A DNA stretch of 64,000 nucleotides from Prorocentrum cordatum (lineage: Eukaryota; Sar; Dinophyceae; Prorocentrales; Prorocentraceae). The stretch spans positions 427,873 to 491,872 of the forward strand of contig CAUYUJ010007435.1 of the NCBI GenBank assembly GCA_963575745.1, written 5' to 3'. Positions 22,620 through 33,310 of this stretch are shown one piece after another. Below the pieces are notes generated by a model. The model searched no databases. It was not told where the DNA came from and saw only the letters and a program-made list of their open reading frames with translations. The translations under genes and the position numbers were made by a program. Each line of letters starts with the position of its first letter. Position 1 is the first letter of the stretch.

Positions 22620-23165
22620 CCACCCCCCCTCCCGTGGCCCAGCCCCCTCTGCCCCCCTGCCCTCCTCCTCCGCCCCCTCCTGTTCCGCCTCCCCCTCCTC
22701 CCCCTCCTTTTCCTCCTCCCTCCTCCTCCCCCCGCCCCCCCCCTTCTCCCCGCCCTCTCCCCGTTCCGCCCCCCCCCCCCCCCCCCTCCGCACCAAAAAA
22801 AAAAAAAAAAAAAAAAACTCCCCCCCCCCCCCCCGCCCCCCTCCAATGTCCCCTCCTCCAACCTTTCCTCCTTCCTCCTCCCCCCCGTCCTCCTCCTACC
22901 CTGTCTCTCCTCCTCCTCCCCCCCCCCCCTCCTCCTCGCCCCCCTCCTCCTCCTCGCCCTACCCCTTCCGCCGCCTACTCTGAATCCTCCTCCTACCCCT
23001 CCGCCGCCTACTCTGAATCCTCCTCCTCCTCCTCCTCCTCCTCCTCTCCTCCTCCTCCTCCTCCTCCTCCTCCTCCTTCTCCCCCCCCCTCCTCCTTCTC
23101 GTTTCTCGTCCTCCTCGTCCTCCTCCCCCCCCCCCCCCCCCCCCCCCCCCCCCTATTCCCCTTCC
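22620..23165. repeat. C-rich and CTC microsatellites
   Basis: Long C, CTC/CCT and A homopolymer runs (A-run about 22796-22817; C-run about 23126-23152). No coding signal. The extreme homopolymers make assembly length here unreliable. Confidence 0.95.
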
Positions 23166-23179
23166 CCCGCTACTTGAGT

Positions 23180-23640
23180 TACCTGCCGCGGCGGGCCGCG
23201 ACCCCTCCCCCGCCGATGCGCGACCGAATGCCGCAAGGCAAATGGATGCTCGACGCAGGTGCTGCCGGGCACCTCCTCGACGCAGAGGGCGCGCGCAGCG
23301 GCTTGCAGTGCGAAGCCGTCGTGCACGATTTCACGCATCAGGCGCGGCACTTCGCGAGGCATGATGCGTCGGTTTGCCATGCGCGGGCCGAGCTGTGACG
23401 CGGGGATCCAGGCGTGATGCGCCATGCCCATGTCGCCCAAGTGGCGCTCGATTTCTGCAGCCGCAGCCGCGTTGCCCCCGTCGAGGTCGCAGATCTGCCC
23501 GACGAGCGCGCCCGCGGCCGACCAATCGCGCAGGGCGCCCGCCGAATCGAGCGCCGCTTTGGCCAAAACTGCGGTTGCCCCGCGAAGTACAGGGGGGGCC
23601 ACCGCGGAGGGATCCGAAGGCGCCGCCATTGCGGCAAGTC
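23180..23640 (-). CDS. Unrecognised exon
   Basis: Reads VLAKAALDSAGALRDWSAAG, LVGQICDLDGGNAAAAAEIE, RHLGDMGMAHHAWIPASQLG, NRRIMPREVPRLMREIVHDG and FALQAAARALCVEEVPG. A convincing helical protein segment, same strand as the kinase exons. Function unknown. Confidence 0.5.
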
Positions 23641-23900
23641 GTGAAAGGAAAGGCTCGTCGAAGCAAGGCTCGAGCCGCTCTGCTACGAAAGTGGGTATCT
23701 AGCACGCCCCCAGACAGGAGTGCAATGGTGCGGAACTAGCGCAGGGCTCGCGCTGCTCGTTTTCCGCGCGCGGCGCGCAAGCCCCGCGACGCACCGCGAG
23801 CCCCGCGACTCCACAACTAGCGAGTCGCCCCGCCCATGCCCCGTAGCATCGCAAGCCCGCCCCTCAGCTGCGAGAAAAACGCGCATAACACCGAGGCCGA

Positions 23901-24200
23901 TCAATCGAAGACATCACCGGATACGTTGTCATCCTCGGCGTCGCCCCCTACAGTCAAGTCTTCGGCCTGCGGAGCTGCCGAGACGGCCGAAGCGCTGCGC
24001 GCTCCGTTGGCCGCCCCAGATCGCGCGCGAACGCGCCGCGCGCTGGCTGCCCTGCGCGGCTCGCCGAAACTTGACGCTCGGGCTGGGGGCGCGTCGCCGA
24101 GACGAGAGGCCGCGGCAGAGGCCGCGGCGCAGTCGCCCGCCGAAGCGAACTCGCGCGCACGGGGGCATGCCTCCTCGCAGGCCCCCTTGCCGAAGTATTT
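23901..24200 (-). CDS. Unrecognised exon, Ala-rich
   Basis: Reads MTKYFGKGACEEACPRAREF, then an Ala/Ser-rich stretch with ASAVSAAPQ and an acidic end (AEDLTVGGDAEDDNVSGDVF) to a stop at 23901. The acidic tail may be a real C-terminus or read into an intron. Confidence 0.35.
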   Translation of the reverse strand, partial: KYFGKGACEEACPRAREFASAGDCAAASAAASRLGDAPPARASSFGEPRRAASARRVRARSGAANGARSASAVSAAPQAEDLTVGGDAEDDNVSGDVFD

Positions 24201-24299
24201 GGTCATGCGGCGCCCTGGTCTTTCCAGGCGAGGGGCCGCGCGCCACCCACGCGGCGCCCGACGCGGCGCTGGCTGGGCTGGCTGCGCCCCAGCCAGCGC

Positions 24300-24610
24300 C
24301 CGCGTAACCGCCAAGCGTCCAGACGCCTTGTGCCGCGCACCTGCGGAGTGGCGCGCGGCTTCTCGGCGCGCTGCCGAGGTGGCGCCCCCGTGCACTCCGC
24401 GCGCAAGATTTTGAACAGGACCTCGAAATTCGAGCGAGTCGCTTCCATCGTCGCTGGCGCGTCGGTCCGCAGAGGGGTCAGGCCCCGGAACTCCCGCGCT
24501 GCGCCGTCTGGCAACGGCAACGTCACAGTCAGAACAGTCGGCAAATGCTCCAGCGCGCAGTTCAGCGTTTTTTTCGTTGCTGGTGGTTTTCTTCGAGCAG
24601 TTCCTCTGGA
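24300..24610 (-). CDS. Unrecognised exon
   Basis: Reads KTLNCALEHLPTVLTVTLPL, PDGAAREFRGLTPLRTDAPA and TMEATRSNFEVLFKILRAEC before becoming Arg-rich. Likely one exon of the minus-strand gene set. No family recognised. Confidence 0.45.
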
Positions 24611-24759
24611 TACGTTTTCCTTCGCCGTCTGCGCCCTCCGCGGCGTCGAGGCCCAGCGCCTCCACTGCAGACCGACGCCTGCCAGCGCCCTCAGACGCAG
24701 CCCGCGCCCCGCCGCCCGCCGAAACGGGCGCGATGTCGGACCCCGTGAAAGCCCGCGTG

Positions 24760-25170
24760 CGCTTATCACGCCGTCTCAAAACTCCCTGCTGCATGCGAGA
24801 GAAGATGCCGACCTTGCTGAGAAGAGCCCTCCCCAAACACCCGTCGGAAGCCCAGCGCTGCAACGTACGATCCCCTTTATGTAAAGAAACGAAATTTCTC
24901 ACAACTGGGCCATCGGTCACCTCCACCGTGGCAACCACCGCGGCTATGGACAGAAATCCACCGCCAAGAACCCAACCGCGACCAAACTGCACTGGCGTCG
25001 GATCGGCGGCGCCGCCCGAAGAGCTCCCACCAGCCGACGTAGATCGGAAATCGGAGGAAGCCCCTGGAGATGCCGCGCTGTCGAGCGGCCGCGGGCCCCG
25101 CCGAAACGGAGAGGACACTTCGGCCATAGTCGGCGCGGCCCCCGTTGCGCTAGCCTCGGCCTCTAAATGA
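24760..25170 (-). CDS. Unrecognised exons with a hydrophobic segment
   Basis: Reads a Ser/Gly/Ala-rich start with FRRGPRPLD, then TPVQFGRGWVLGGGFLSIAA and VVATVEVTDGP, which could form one membrane-spanning or buried helix. Frame continues past a likely donor into RNFVSLHKGDRTLQRW. Boundaries uncertain. Confidence 0.35.
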
Positions 25171-25260
25171 ATTGCCTCACGGCAGCGGGCGAGCACCTCC
25201 TCCTCATCTCATGCCCGTCGCGTTCGTTGATCACGCCCATCCATCTGGCCCATATTTTCT

Positions 25261-25345
25261 CGCGCCTGCCCCCCCCCCCTCCCCCCCCCCGCCCCCCCCC
25301 CCCCCCCTCCCCTCCCCCCCCCTCCTCCTCCTCCTCATCTCCTCC
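25261..25345. repeat. C-rich microsatellite
   Basis: C runs of 8-11 bases with CTC triplets. A G-rich counterpart with GGA triplets follows at 25490-25550. Confidence 0.9.
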
Positions 25346-25564
25346 TCATCATCAACATCATCATCAGCATCATTAGCAGCATCATCGTCACCATTATCAT
25401 CATCATCCTCATCGGTCGCCTCCGCCTGCGCCTCCCCCTCTCCGTCGCCCTCGGCCCCCGACGCGCCCCGGCGCGGGGGCGCTGCCTAGAGGCGGGGGGG
25501 GGGGGCAGGAGGAGGAAGAGGAGGATGAGGAGGAGGAGGAGGAGGAGGAGTGGCAATGGCGCTG

Positions 25565-26345
25565 GGCGACGCGAGGGGGCACGAACGCGCGCCGAGGATC
25601 CGTCGTCAGGGTCGCTAAGTACAGACGCGTGTCTCCCCCGGCTGCGCCTGCGAATGCGGCGGGGCACGGCCGCGCGCCTTCCTTTGCCCCCGCAGGGCGC
25701 GGGGGCGCGGGCGTGGCCCAGTTGCGGCGCTGGGCGACGCGAGGGGGCGCGAACGTGCGCCGACGTTTCTGTTGCCAGGGCCTCGGGGAGCAGGAGCGCG
25801 TTGCCCCCAGCTGCGCGTGCGAAAGCGGCGGCGCACGAACGTGCGCCTTGCTTTGTCCACGCGGGTCGCGGGGGCACGAACGTGCCCCAGCCGCGGCGCT
25901 GGCCGACGCGAGGGGGCACGAACGTGCCCCAGCCGCGGCGCCGGGCGACGAGAGGGGGCACGAACGTAACCCAACCGCGGCGCTGGCCGACACGAGGGGG
26001 CACGAACGTGCCCCAGCCGCGGCGCTCAGCAACGCGATGGGGGCACGAACGTGCCCCAGCCGCGGCGCTGGGCAACGCGAGGGGACACGAACGCGCCCCA
26101 GCCGCGGCGCTGAGCAACGCGAGGGGGCACGAACGTGCCCCGCGCGCGGCGCTGGGCGACGCGAGGGGGCACGAGCGTGCCCCAGCCGCGGCGCTGGGCG
26201 CCGAAAGGGAGCCCGAACGTGCCCCAGCCGCGGCGCTGGGCGACGCGAGGGGGCACGAACGCGCCCCAGCCGTGGCGCTGGGCGACGCGAGGGGGCACGA
26301 ATGCGCGCCCATCCTTCAACCGAGGAGGTCGCGGGTGCACGAACG
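25565..26345. repeat. GGGGCACG hairpin array 2
   Basis: About 13 units of 55-60 bases, each with GGGGCACGAACGTGCCCC or a one-base variant plus CAGCCGCGGCGCTGGGCGAC. Each core is a self-complementary palindrome. Long frames through it encode repeated Ala-Arg-Gly-Thr peptides and are not evidence of a protein. Confidence 0.95.
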
Positions 26346-26696
26346 TGCGCCGAGGCTAAACGACGAAGCCAAAGATACACATGAGACGCTGGAAAAGGAA
26401 CCCCGAACGGGAGCCGCCAAAGCGAGGCGGCTTTCGCTAGCGCGCGGCGAAAATGGCAAGTGAAACGAACAGGCGGAGGAGGAGAAAGACGAGGAGGGGG
26501 GGGAGGAGGAGGGTGAGGAGGAGGAGGAGGAGGATGAAGAGGATCAGGAGAGGCCAGGGCCGACCACGGAGGGACGCATCATCAATCTGCCAACCGAGTC
26601 TGACTGACCCTGAGCCTGAGCGCGCGCGAGTCCGAGCCAGAGTGAGTCGGAGCACGAGTGGGCTTGAATGTGAGCGGACCTGGTCGCCAGTGAATG

Positions 26697-26977
26697 TGAG
26701 CGTGGATGTGTGTGCGCGCGTGTGTGTGCGTGTGTGTGTGTGTGTGTGTGTGCGTGTGTGCGTGTGTGCGTGTGTGTGTGTGTGTGTGTGTGCGTGCGCG
26801 TGTGCGTGTGCGTGTGCGTGTGCGTGTGCGTGTGCGTGTGCGTGTGCGTGTGCGTGTGCGTGTGCGTGTGCGTGTGCGTGTGCGTGTGCGTGTGCGTGTG
26901 CGTGTGCGTGTGCGTGTGCGTGTGCGTGTGCGTGTGCGTGTGCGTGTGCGTGTGCGTGTGCGTGTGCGTGTGCGTGT

Positions 26978-27010
<33 letters not shown>

Positions 27011-27275
27011 CGTGTGCGTGTGCGTGTGCGTGTGCGTGTGCGTGTGCGTGTGCGTGTGCGTGTGCGTGTGCGTGTGCGTGTGCGTGTGCGTGTGCGTGTG
27101 CGTGTGCGTGTGCGTGTGCGTGTGCGTGTGCGTGTGCGTGTGCGTGCGTGTGCGTGTGCGTGTGCGTGCGTGTGCGTGTGCGTGTGCGTGTGCGTGTGCG
27201 TGTGCGTGTGCGTGTGCGTGTGCGTGTGCGTGTGCGTGTGCGTGTGCGTGTGCGTGTGCGTGTGCGTGTGCGTGT

Positions 27276-27308
<33 letters not shown>

Positions 27309-27323
27309 CGTGTGCGTGTGCGT

Positions 27324-27357
<34 letters not shown>

Positions 27358-27530
27358 TTGTTGCGTGTGTGTATGTATGTGTGTGTATGTATGTGTGTGT
27401 GCGTGCGTGCGTGCGTGCGTGCGCGCGTGCGTGTGTGTGTGTGTCTGTGTGTGTTTGTTGCGTGTGTGTATGTGTGTATGTGTGTGTGCTTGTGTGCGTG
27501 CGTGCGCGCGCGGGCGTCTGCGCGCGGCTG
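26697..27530. repeat. TGTGCG microsatellite of about 800 bp
   Basis: Nearly uninterrupted TGTGCG hexamers from about 26790 to 27335, flanked by plain GT repeats. Alternating purine-pyrimidine over this length is prone to Z-DNA. All six frames are open, coding Cys-Val, Arg-Val or Thr-His repeats on paper only. Confidence 0.98.
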
Positions 27531-27859
27531 CGCGCGCGCCCCCGCGGCCGCCCCGCTGGAAGCAAACCCCGCCGCCTGACTGCCCCAGGAAGTCCGCTGG
27601 AGGTGCTCGCAGAACTTGGGCGCGACTCATGCCAAATTGCGCTCCCTCGTCGGCAACTGCCAGCGCCCACGCGCCGTCTCCTCTTCCTCTCGAGCTCCTC
27701 CACCCCCTCCTCCAGATCCCCCGCCCCCCTCCACCTCCCCCCCCACCTCCTCCTCCTCCTCCCCCTCCTCCACCCCCCCCTCGGCCCCGACGTCGGCCCC
27801 CGCGCTCCGCGTTTTTTGAATGGCACGCGCCGCGCAGATGAAATTACTTCGAACGCCGC

Positions 27860-28480
27860 TTGGCGCCCGAGCGCGGGCGCTTAGCGCTGGAAGCGCCAGC
27901 GTCCGAGGCAAGCGCCGCTGGGCGGCGACGGACAGGCAAGCTCCGCGCGCCAAGGCCAGCGCTGCTACCGCCGCTCGCCGCCGAAACAGCGCGCGACGCC
28001 GAAACTGTCGCTTTCTGTTTTTCTGTTGCGCTGGGCACCGCCGAAACAGCGCGCGACGCAGCGGGCGCGCCCCCCCCCGCTGGAAGCAGCTGACGGGGCC
28101 GCGGCCGGGCGAGCTTCCAGCGCATCGTCCAAGCTGAACGCGCCGACGGCCAGCGGCGAGCCGCCCGCCCGCGGCAAGCGACGCGCGGGCCCAGCTGAGG
28201 TGGCGACTGGCGCGCGCGGCCAGGCAGCTTCACACTCCGCGAGAGTCGGAAGCCGCCGCAACGGCTTCGCGAACCACTGCCTAAACAGTTCGGCACTGTG
28301 GTAGAAGACCTCCCTCGGGCTCGGGGTGGCGTTCCTGTTGCGCGAGCGCGTGCGTGGAAACAATGCTGTCCGCATCTGCACTGTCACCGACTTGCCCTCC
28401 CAGAGCTCCTCTGCGAAGGACTGCCTGTGATGAACTTGGCGCCGGCATCCCGTCAACTGGGGAGCTGCAAACGCAAACTG
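27860..28480 (-). CDS. Unrecognised exon region
   Basis: The minus frame reads RRQVHHRQSFAEELWEGKSV, TVQMRTALFPRTRSRNRN, SPREVFYHSAELFRQWFAKP and LRRLPTLAECEAAWPRAPVA. It turns Ala/Gly/Arg-rich towards 27860, where two copies of the GCTGTTTCGGCGG motif sit. The first 80 residues look like real protein. Function unknown. Confidence 0.45.
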
Positions 28481-28494
28481 AAATCCAAAAACCA

Positions 28495-28890
28495 ATGGCG
28501 CGAACGTGCCCCAGCCCCTGGGCCGCCCACAAACTGGGGCACGAACGTGCCCCGACACTGTGGCACCGCGGGTAGCTGGGGCACGAACGTGCCCCAGCTG
28601 TTGAGCTGGAAAAAACACTGGGGCACGAACGTGCCCCGACACTGTGGCACCGCGGGTAGCTGGGGCACGAACGTGCCCCAGCTGCGGGGCTGCGAAAAGC
28701 AATGGGGCACGAACGTGCCCCGACATTTTGGCACCGCGGGTAGCTGGGGCACGAGCGCTGGGGCACGAACGCGCCCCAGCTGTTGGGCTGGAAAAAAACA
28801 CTGGGGCACGAACGTGTCCCGCGAGGGTTTTCGCGGGCCCAAGCTGCTGAACTGGAAACAGCACTGGGGCACGAACGTGTCCCGATAGGA
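28495..28890. repeat. GGGGCACG hairpin array 3
   Basis: Ten or so TGGGGCACGAACGTGCCCCA palindromes with alternating spacers (GACACTGTGGCACCGCGGGT and AGCTGTTGAGCTGGAAAAAA types). Lies between likely exons on minus. Confidence 0.95.
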
Positions 28891-29179
28891 TGTTCGCGGG
28901 ATCTGTGGGTCTCTCTGTCCCAAATGTCGACCGCGAGGGTGTTCCCGAGACGTTTCAATGGAGGCCGAGGGCGTCTTCGAAAGAACACAATCCGTTTGCG
29001 CAACCAAAACACCTGTCCAAGATATACAGATCCAGGACGGCACGGGATCACCACGTCGGGGGCGTTTAGCACCGCGGAACCAGACTCCGCTGGCACGGCG
29101 GACCTTTCGCCTGGAAGCGGTGCCGCCGCCGAAACGGCCAGCGCAGGCGCAGAATCGAATTCCGCAGCGCCCGTTTTTG

Positions 29180-29960
29180 CTGACTTGGGCCGCGCCGCCC
29201 GCAGGCGCGGGCCCCCGATGCGGCGGCCGCCGAAACGGCGCCTCCCGCAATGGCCTGGTCGTCGGCGCCCTCCTCAGTGGACTCCTCGAGCAGATCGCCC
29301 GCCCCCGCTTCTCGCCTGCGCTGGTGGGTCGCCGTCTCGCAGCGGGCGTCGCGGCGACCAAATAAAGTCAAGGAAAGGTGAATCACTGACCCCGCCCCGC
29401 CCCGATGGCGCGCTTCGTCCCGCCAGCCTGTTTCTGGAGAGCCCGGATCCGCGACGCGCACTTCGCCACGGGTTAAGAACGGCGCCTCCATGGGGTGCTG
29501 CAGGAAGCGCCGCCCATTATGTTTCAGACTCTCTCGGGGAAGCGCCCGAAGACGGGGCGCGACCTGCCCCCGCATGGCATCTATCGCGGCGCTGTTAGCC
29601 CGGAGAAAGGCCAGGCGCCAAGCAGCGACGCGGGATAGGATAATGGGCTCTTTCAAGGACATCCCGCACATGGAGCCGCAAGCAGACGGGGATGCGAAGC
29701 CAGCTAGAAGCGATTTCGTCCTTCTTCTGACCTCCACGCGCCCCCCCTTCGAGCTGTCTTCGCGAAGGACCAATCAGCCGCCGCCGCAGCGGCCGCGAAT
29801 TCCTCGCGTAACCAGCGAAGAACCTCGGCCCCGCAATCGCCCCCAATTACGTTCCAGCAGTGACGAATGCCGCCGAAGTTGCCCTTTTCGTGGAGGTTGG
29901 GATCCTCCAGGTCGCCAGCGTTCTCGCAGCGCCCTTCGCCAGCCGGCCCCGGCAAGGTGG
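29180..29960 (-). CDS. Exons downstream of the kinase domain
   Basis: About 29960-29745 reads ENAGDLEDPNLHEKGNFGGI, RHCWNVIGGDCGAEVLRWLR and EEFAAAAAAADW. About 29725-29400 reads SLKEPIILSRVAAWRLAFLR, AAIDAMRGQVAPRLRALPRE, SLKHNGRRFLQHPMEAPFLT and RGEVRVADPGSPETG. About 29360-29180 is Glu-rich with an AGGAVSAAAASG insert. These look like the continuation of the kinase-containing gene, but no domain is recognised. Confidence 0.45.
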
Positions 29961-30089
29961 CGCTCCAACAACTGAGTTTCGAAACCCGCGACCCCCCGCG
30001 CACCCACGCGCGAACAGAAAAACACACAACCACCCCAAACAAAGCCAAGCAAGAAGCTACCTGATCCAATGGGTTCTCTGATCCGTGGC

Positions 30090-30600
30090 GTTTCGCACCC
30101 CCGCGGGCCCGCGCGCAACCGGCCTGCCAGCTGGCGCCACGAGCCCGACGAGAGCCACTCGGGTGGTAACGCAAAAACTGCTCTTGAGGACCTGCTCCCC
30201 TGAGGGCCGCTCCCGGCAATCCCAGTCCAAAAGGGAATTCGCCGACTGGACGCCAGGAGCTCCCAAAGTCAAAAGCAACTGCGCCGAATCATAGTCCGAC
30301 GCCGCGGGATCGAGCAGGGCAACAGGCGACCGATATTTCGGCCATCGATCCCTTGCGCCTGCAGGCGGCTCGCCGAGACGAGCGCGCAGCGCAGCGCCGA
30401 ATGCGCCCTCCAGGGGGTGCTTCTCTTTGAGCAAACCCTCCCGAGCCAGGGGCTGCGACGCCATGTCCAGCATGGCCGCCCCCAAAGCGAACATGCCCAC
30501 CCCTGCTCCGAAACCCGCGCCCCAGTAGAGCAACTCGGGAGCGCGATGCCCAACGGCAAAAATCCGCAGCCCCCCAGCGCGGTCGCGCCGATCGCCCATC
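30090..30600 (-). CDS. Protein-kinase C-lobe exon
   Basis: The frame reads GLRIFAVGHRAPELLYWGAG (APE motif, subdomain VIII). FGAGVGMFALGAAMLDMASQ follows, where the usual D-x-W-S-x-G of subdomain IX is G-x-F-A-x-G. RLGEPPAGARDRWPKY comes next, and LLDWDCRERPSGEQVLKSSF matches subdomain XI with its Arg. The order and spacing resemble CMGC/CDK-type kinases. The loss of the subdomain IX Asp is unusual and may mean a divergent or inactive enzyme. It continues the frame set of the 31.2-kb and 31.9-kb exons on the same strand. Confidence 0.7.
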
Positions 30601-31029
30601 CAACGTTTCTCGCGAGAGTCCACCTCGAGACGAATATGGCAGACGTCAGAAGCCATTATGAACCGACCCCTGATTGCGACGTTCACCCCCGAAAAAGCTA
30701 AAACCAAAACATCCAGGATGGCGAAGGATTGCCCCAGGCGAGCCCGAACCCATCTCGACGTGATTATTTGGTTTTCGTAGGCTTCTGCGTGCGAGGCCCC
30801 CGCTTTGATTCCGCAGCGCCGCGGGTCCCTTCTTTTAGTCCGGGGATCCTCGCGGGGCCAAACCTCCTGTCTCTTCCTGCCCTTCTCATTGCTGCTCCAG
30901 CTTTGCCAACTCCTCACCCTCCCACTCCCTCCTCGTTCCTCTCCCCCTCTTCCGTTGCTTCGCCTACTTTCTCCTACCGCGCCCTCGTCAAACGCAGAGG
31001 CGGCACATGATCGCGCGACCAGTCCACAG

Positions 31030-31235
31030 AAATCGATTTCACACCGCGCGCACCTCCAGGACGCGACCAAAGTCAAACAACCGCACGTCCAAGAATGACG
31101 CGCGGCGCGGGGCGACGACGAGGCCCGCCGAAACGGACGTCGCCGAGACGACTGGCGCCGAAACTGGGGCACGAAGGCGAAAGATAATATTATTAGACTT
31201 CACGTCCCCATGCACCAGTCCCTTCCTATGAAGGC
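31030..31235 (-). CDS. Protein-kinase catalytic-loop exon
   Basis: Reads REVAVQVAAASRGLHRKGLV, then HGDVKSNNIIF (catalytic loop; HGD in place of HRD, Asp and Asn kept). LFDFGRVLEVRAV follows, with the DFG magnesium-binding motif. Between the loop and DFG lie about 35 residues instead of the usual dozen or so. The extra part, RAPVSAPVVSATSVSAG, is encoded by TTTCGGCG-type motif copies and by a piece of the GGGGCACG hairpin unit (near 31162-31172). The upstream exon provides the N-lobe. Confidence 0.7.
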
Positions 31236-31554
31236 CCCGTGACGCCGCTGCAACCTGCACCGCAACTTCGCGCGCGCTGGCCGTCCGTCCGCCGCGCCCG
31301 TGACAGGGTGACCAGGTGGAGACGGTCTCGTGGCGTTACTGGCCCGAAAACCGCATGTGCTAGAATGCCCCATCGGAGCCCGAGTTGGACGCTTGCTTCG
31401 GCTGCGAGGCCGCGCGTCGACCAGCCCGAATGCACAGTGCAAAGGAAACGGGGAATGCCTCCGCTGGTTCTAAGGGGAAAATCACCAAACATATAAAACG
31501 GAGGCGCCCCTGGCACAGCCAATCGTCCATCGGGCGCGTCGCGGCCCCAGTTAA

Positions 31555-31953
31555 CGCATGAAGGTCCGCGCCTGCGTGCTCCAGCACCGGACCGACCCGG
31601 TTGCGTCGATCAGCAAACACGCCCAACAACTGCGCCATGCGAGGGCAGGCGCGGAACGCGTCGCGCACAGCAATCTCGCGCAGACATTGGAGTAAGCACG
31701 GGTGGTCCTCGAGGTCGTCTCGACGCAAGCGCTCGACAACCAGCCCGAACCCCGCCTGGGCCGCCGAAGCGGCCAGCACCTCGCTGGCCGCCGAAACGGC
31801 CTGAGGCTCCCTCGCCGAAGCAGCGCCCCCCGCCGCTGCTGCCGCCATCTCCCCCGACGCCTCAGCGACCGCGAAAACGTCGCCGTCTGTTCCTGCGGGG
31901 CGCCGCAACAACCAACGAAAACAATACGTCGACGGGGCCCTCTCAAGATCCAC
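31555..31953 (-). CDS. Protein-kinase N-lobe exon
   Basis: Reads ERLRRDDLEDHPCLLQCLRE, IAVRDAFRACPRMAQLLGVF and ADRRNRVGPVLEHAGADLHA. This matches the kinase helix C (REIAVRD with its Glu), beta-4 and the hinge. Before it lies an Ala/Ser-rich part with QAVSAASEVLAASAAQ, two copies of the insert motif. A glycine loop and the beta-3 lysine are not clear and may be in an upstream exon. Confidence 0.65.
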
Positions 31954-32379
31954 GTCGTTTGCGCTCGGACCGCGACGCGGGAGACGCCAAGAAGGGATAT
32001 TCTTAGTTCAGGAGACACAAAAAATCCGCAGACAAGCAAGCCGCCTCAAAACCTTCTGCGGCGCGAACGCCTACCCCACGTTCGGCGGTCCGCCGCGCTC
32101 CGGGCCCCCCTTCCGCGGCCGGCGAACCTCTCCCGTGGACCGACCCTCGCGCGCCCTTGCTATCCAGCATTTGCGTATCCACGCACGCCCCCGCAACCCC
32201 TGACCGCGCATTCCCCCTCGAGACCTGGATCCTGGCCCGCGCCTGGGCCCCAAAGGAGCCCCCGCGGTCAGCGAGCGGTCGGTTCGCGACATTATCGTTG
32301 CCCCCCTCGCGCGCCCTTCGAAGCCCCGTCGCAAACGACCGTTCGTTGACCTTCCGCCGCCCCCTCGACGGCCGTCGGC

Positions 32380-32995
32380 CTTGAAAGGGCAGTCGCCCCT
32401 CTTTCGCCCCAACATCGATGAAACTAGACGTGGGAGCGCACGTTTTAAGTCGTCGCCGACAGCCCTCCCCCAACAACTCGCCCAAGGGGTAGACGGCGCG
32501 CCGCGACAACGCCGCGAACCCGCCACTCAAGACCAAGCCGCGCACCCGCCGCGCAGCAACGCTGGCCGCCGCAACGGCCAACGCCATCTCCTCACCAGGA
32601 ACGCCGTCTGAAGCGCTGGGCGCAACGCCGAGCGCCGCCGAAACGACGGGCATCGCGCCTACAGGGCTGTAGTCGGCCGGATGGCCGACCACCTGCCAGC
32701 GGTTCCAACGCGGAGTACCCCGCAAGTGCTCCTCGAGCAGGCGGCTGAAGGCGAGCCGAGCTGACGCCAAGCTTGCAGCATTGAGCCACCGTACCCACAC
32801 ACTGCGGACATAATCATCCCAGTGAGCCGAAGCCCAGTTGACCGTTCTGTTCGTCAATATACGGTCTGACGTGAACGCCTGTCTGACCGCCTTCCACACG
32901 TGCACGTTTGCCGTTTCGAACGTGTACGAGTGGAAGAACTCCCGATGCGAGGGCATTGCCGACGCAACGGCAGCCGCCACAGCGGCGCGAGACGC
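32380..32995 (-). CDS. Unrecognised exon upstream of the kinase exons
   Basis: From the ATG at 32956 the frame reads MPSHREFFHSYTFETANVHV, WKAVRQAFTSDRILTNRTVN, ASAHWDDYVRSVWVRWLNAA and SRLLEEHLRGTPRWNRWQVV. A MPVVSAALG insert follows, then a more Ala/Arg-rich part. The first 90 residues are convincing protein. It may be the N-terminal part of the kinase gene or a neighbour. The frame stays open to 32003 but loses protein-like character after about 32380. Confidence 0.5.
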
Positions 32996-33164
32996 GGGCC
33001 GCCCGCCGCCCAAACGGCAAGGAACCCACGCACGGTCCCGCCGCCCCGCCGCGCGAGCTCGGAACCGACACGGCTGCAGCATGTATGCGCAATGTCGTTG
33101 CATGGGCAGCGACCGTGCCCCACCCCCGCAAAGTGTCGTCGTCCCTCGTCTGCCTCCTCTTCCC

Positions 33165-33310
33165 CTTCCTCTTTTTCCTCCTCTTCCTCCTCCTCCTCCT
33201 CCTCCTCCTCTCCTTCCTCCTGGCCCACCTCCTCCTTATCCGACTTGTCCTGCTCCGCCTCCTCCTGCGCCGCCCCCCCCTCCTCCTCCTCCTGCTTCTG
33301 CCCCTGCTCT
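33165..33310. repeat. CTC microsatellite
   Basis: CTCCTC/CTTCCT runs on plus. Confidence 0.9.

Noticed and set aside
26700-27580. Long open frames with Cys-Val, Arg-Val or Thr-His repeats
   Set aside because: All frames of the TGTGCG microsatellite lack stops, so openness carries no information.
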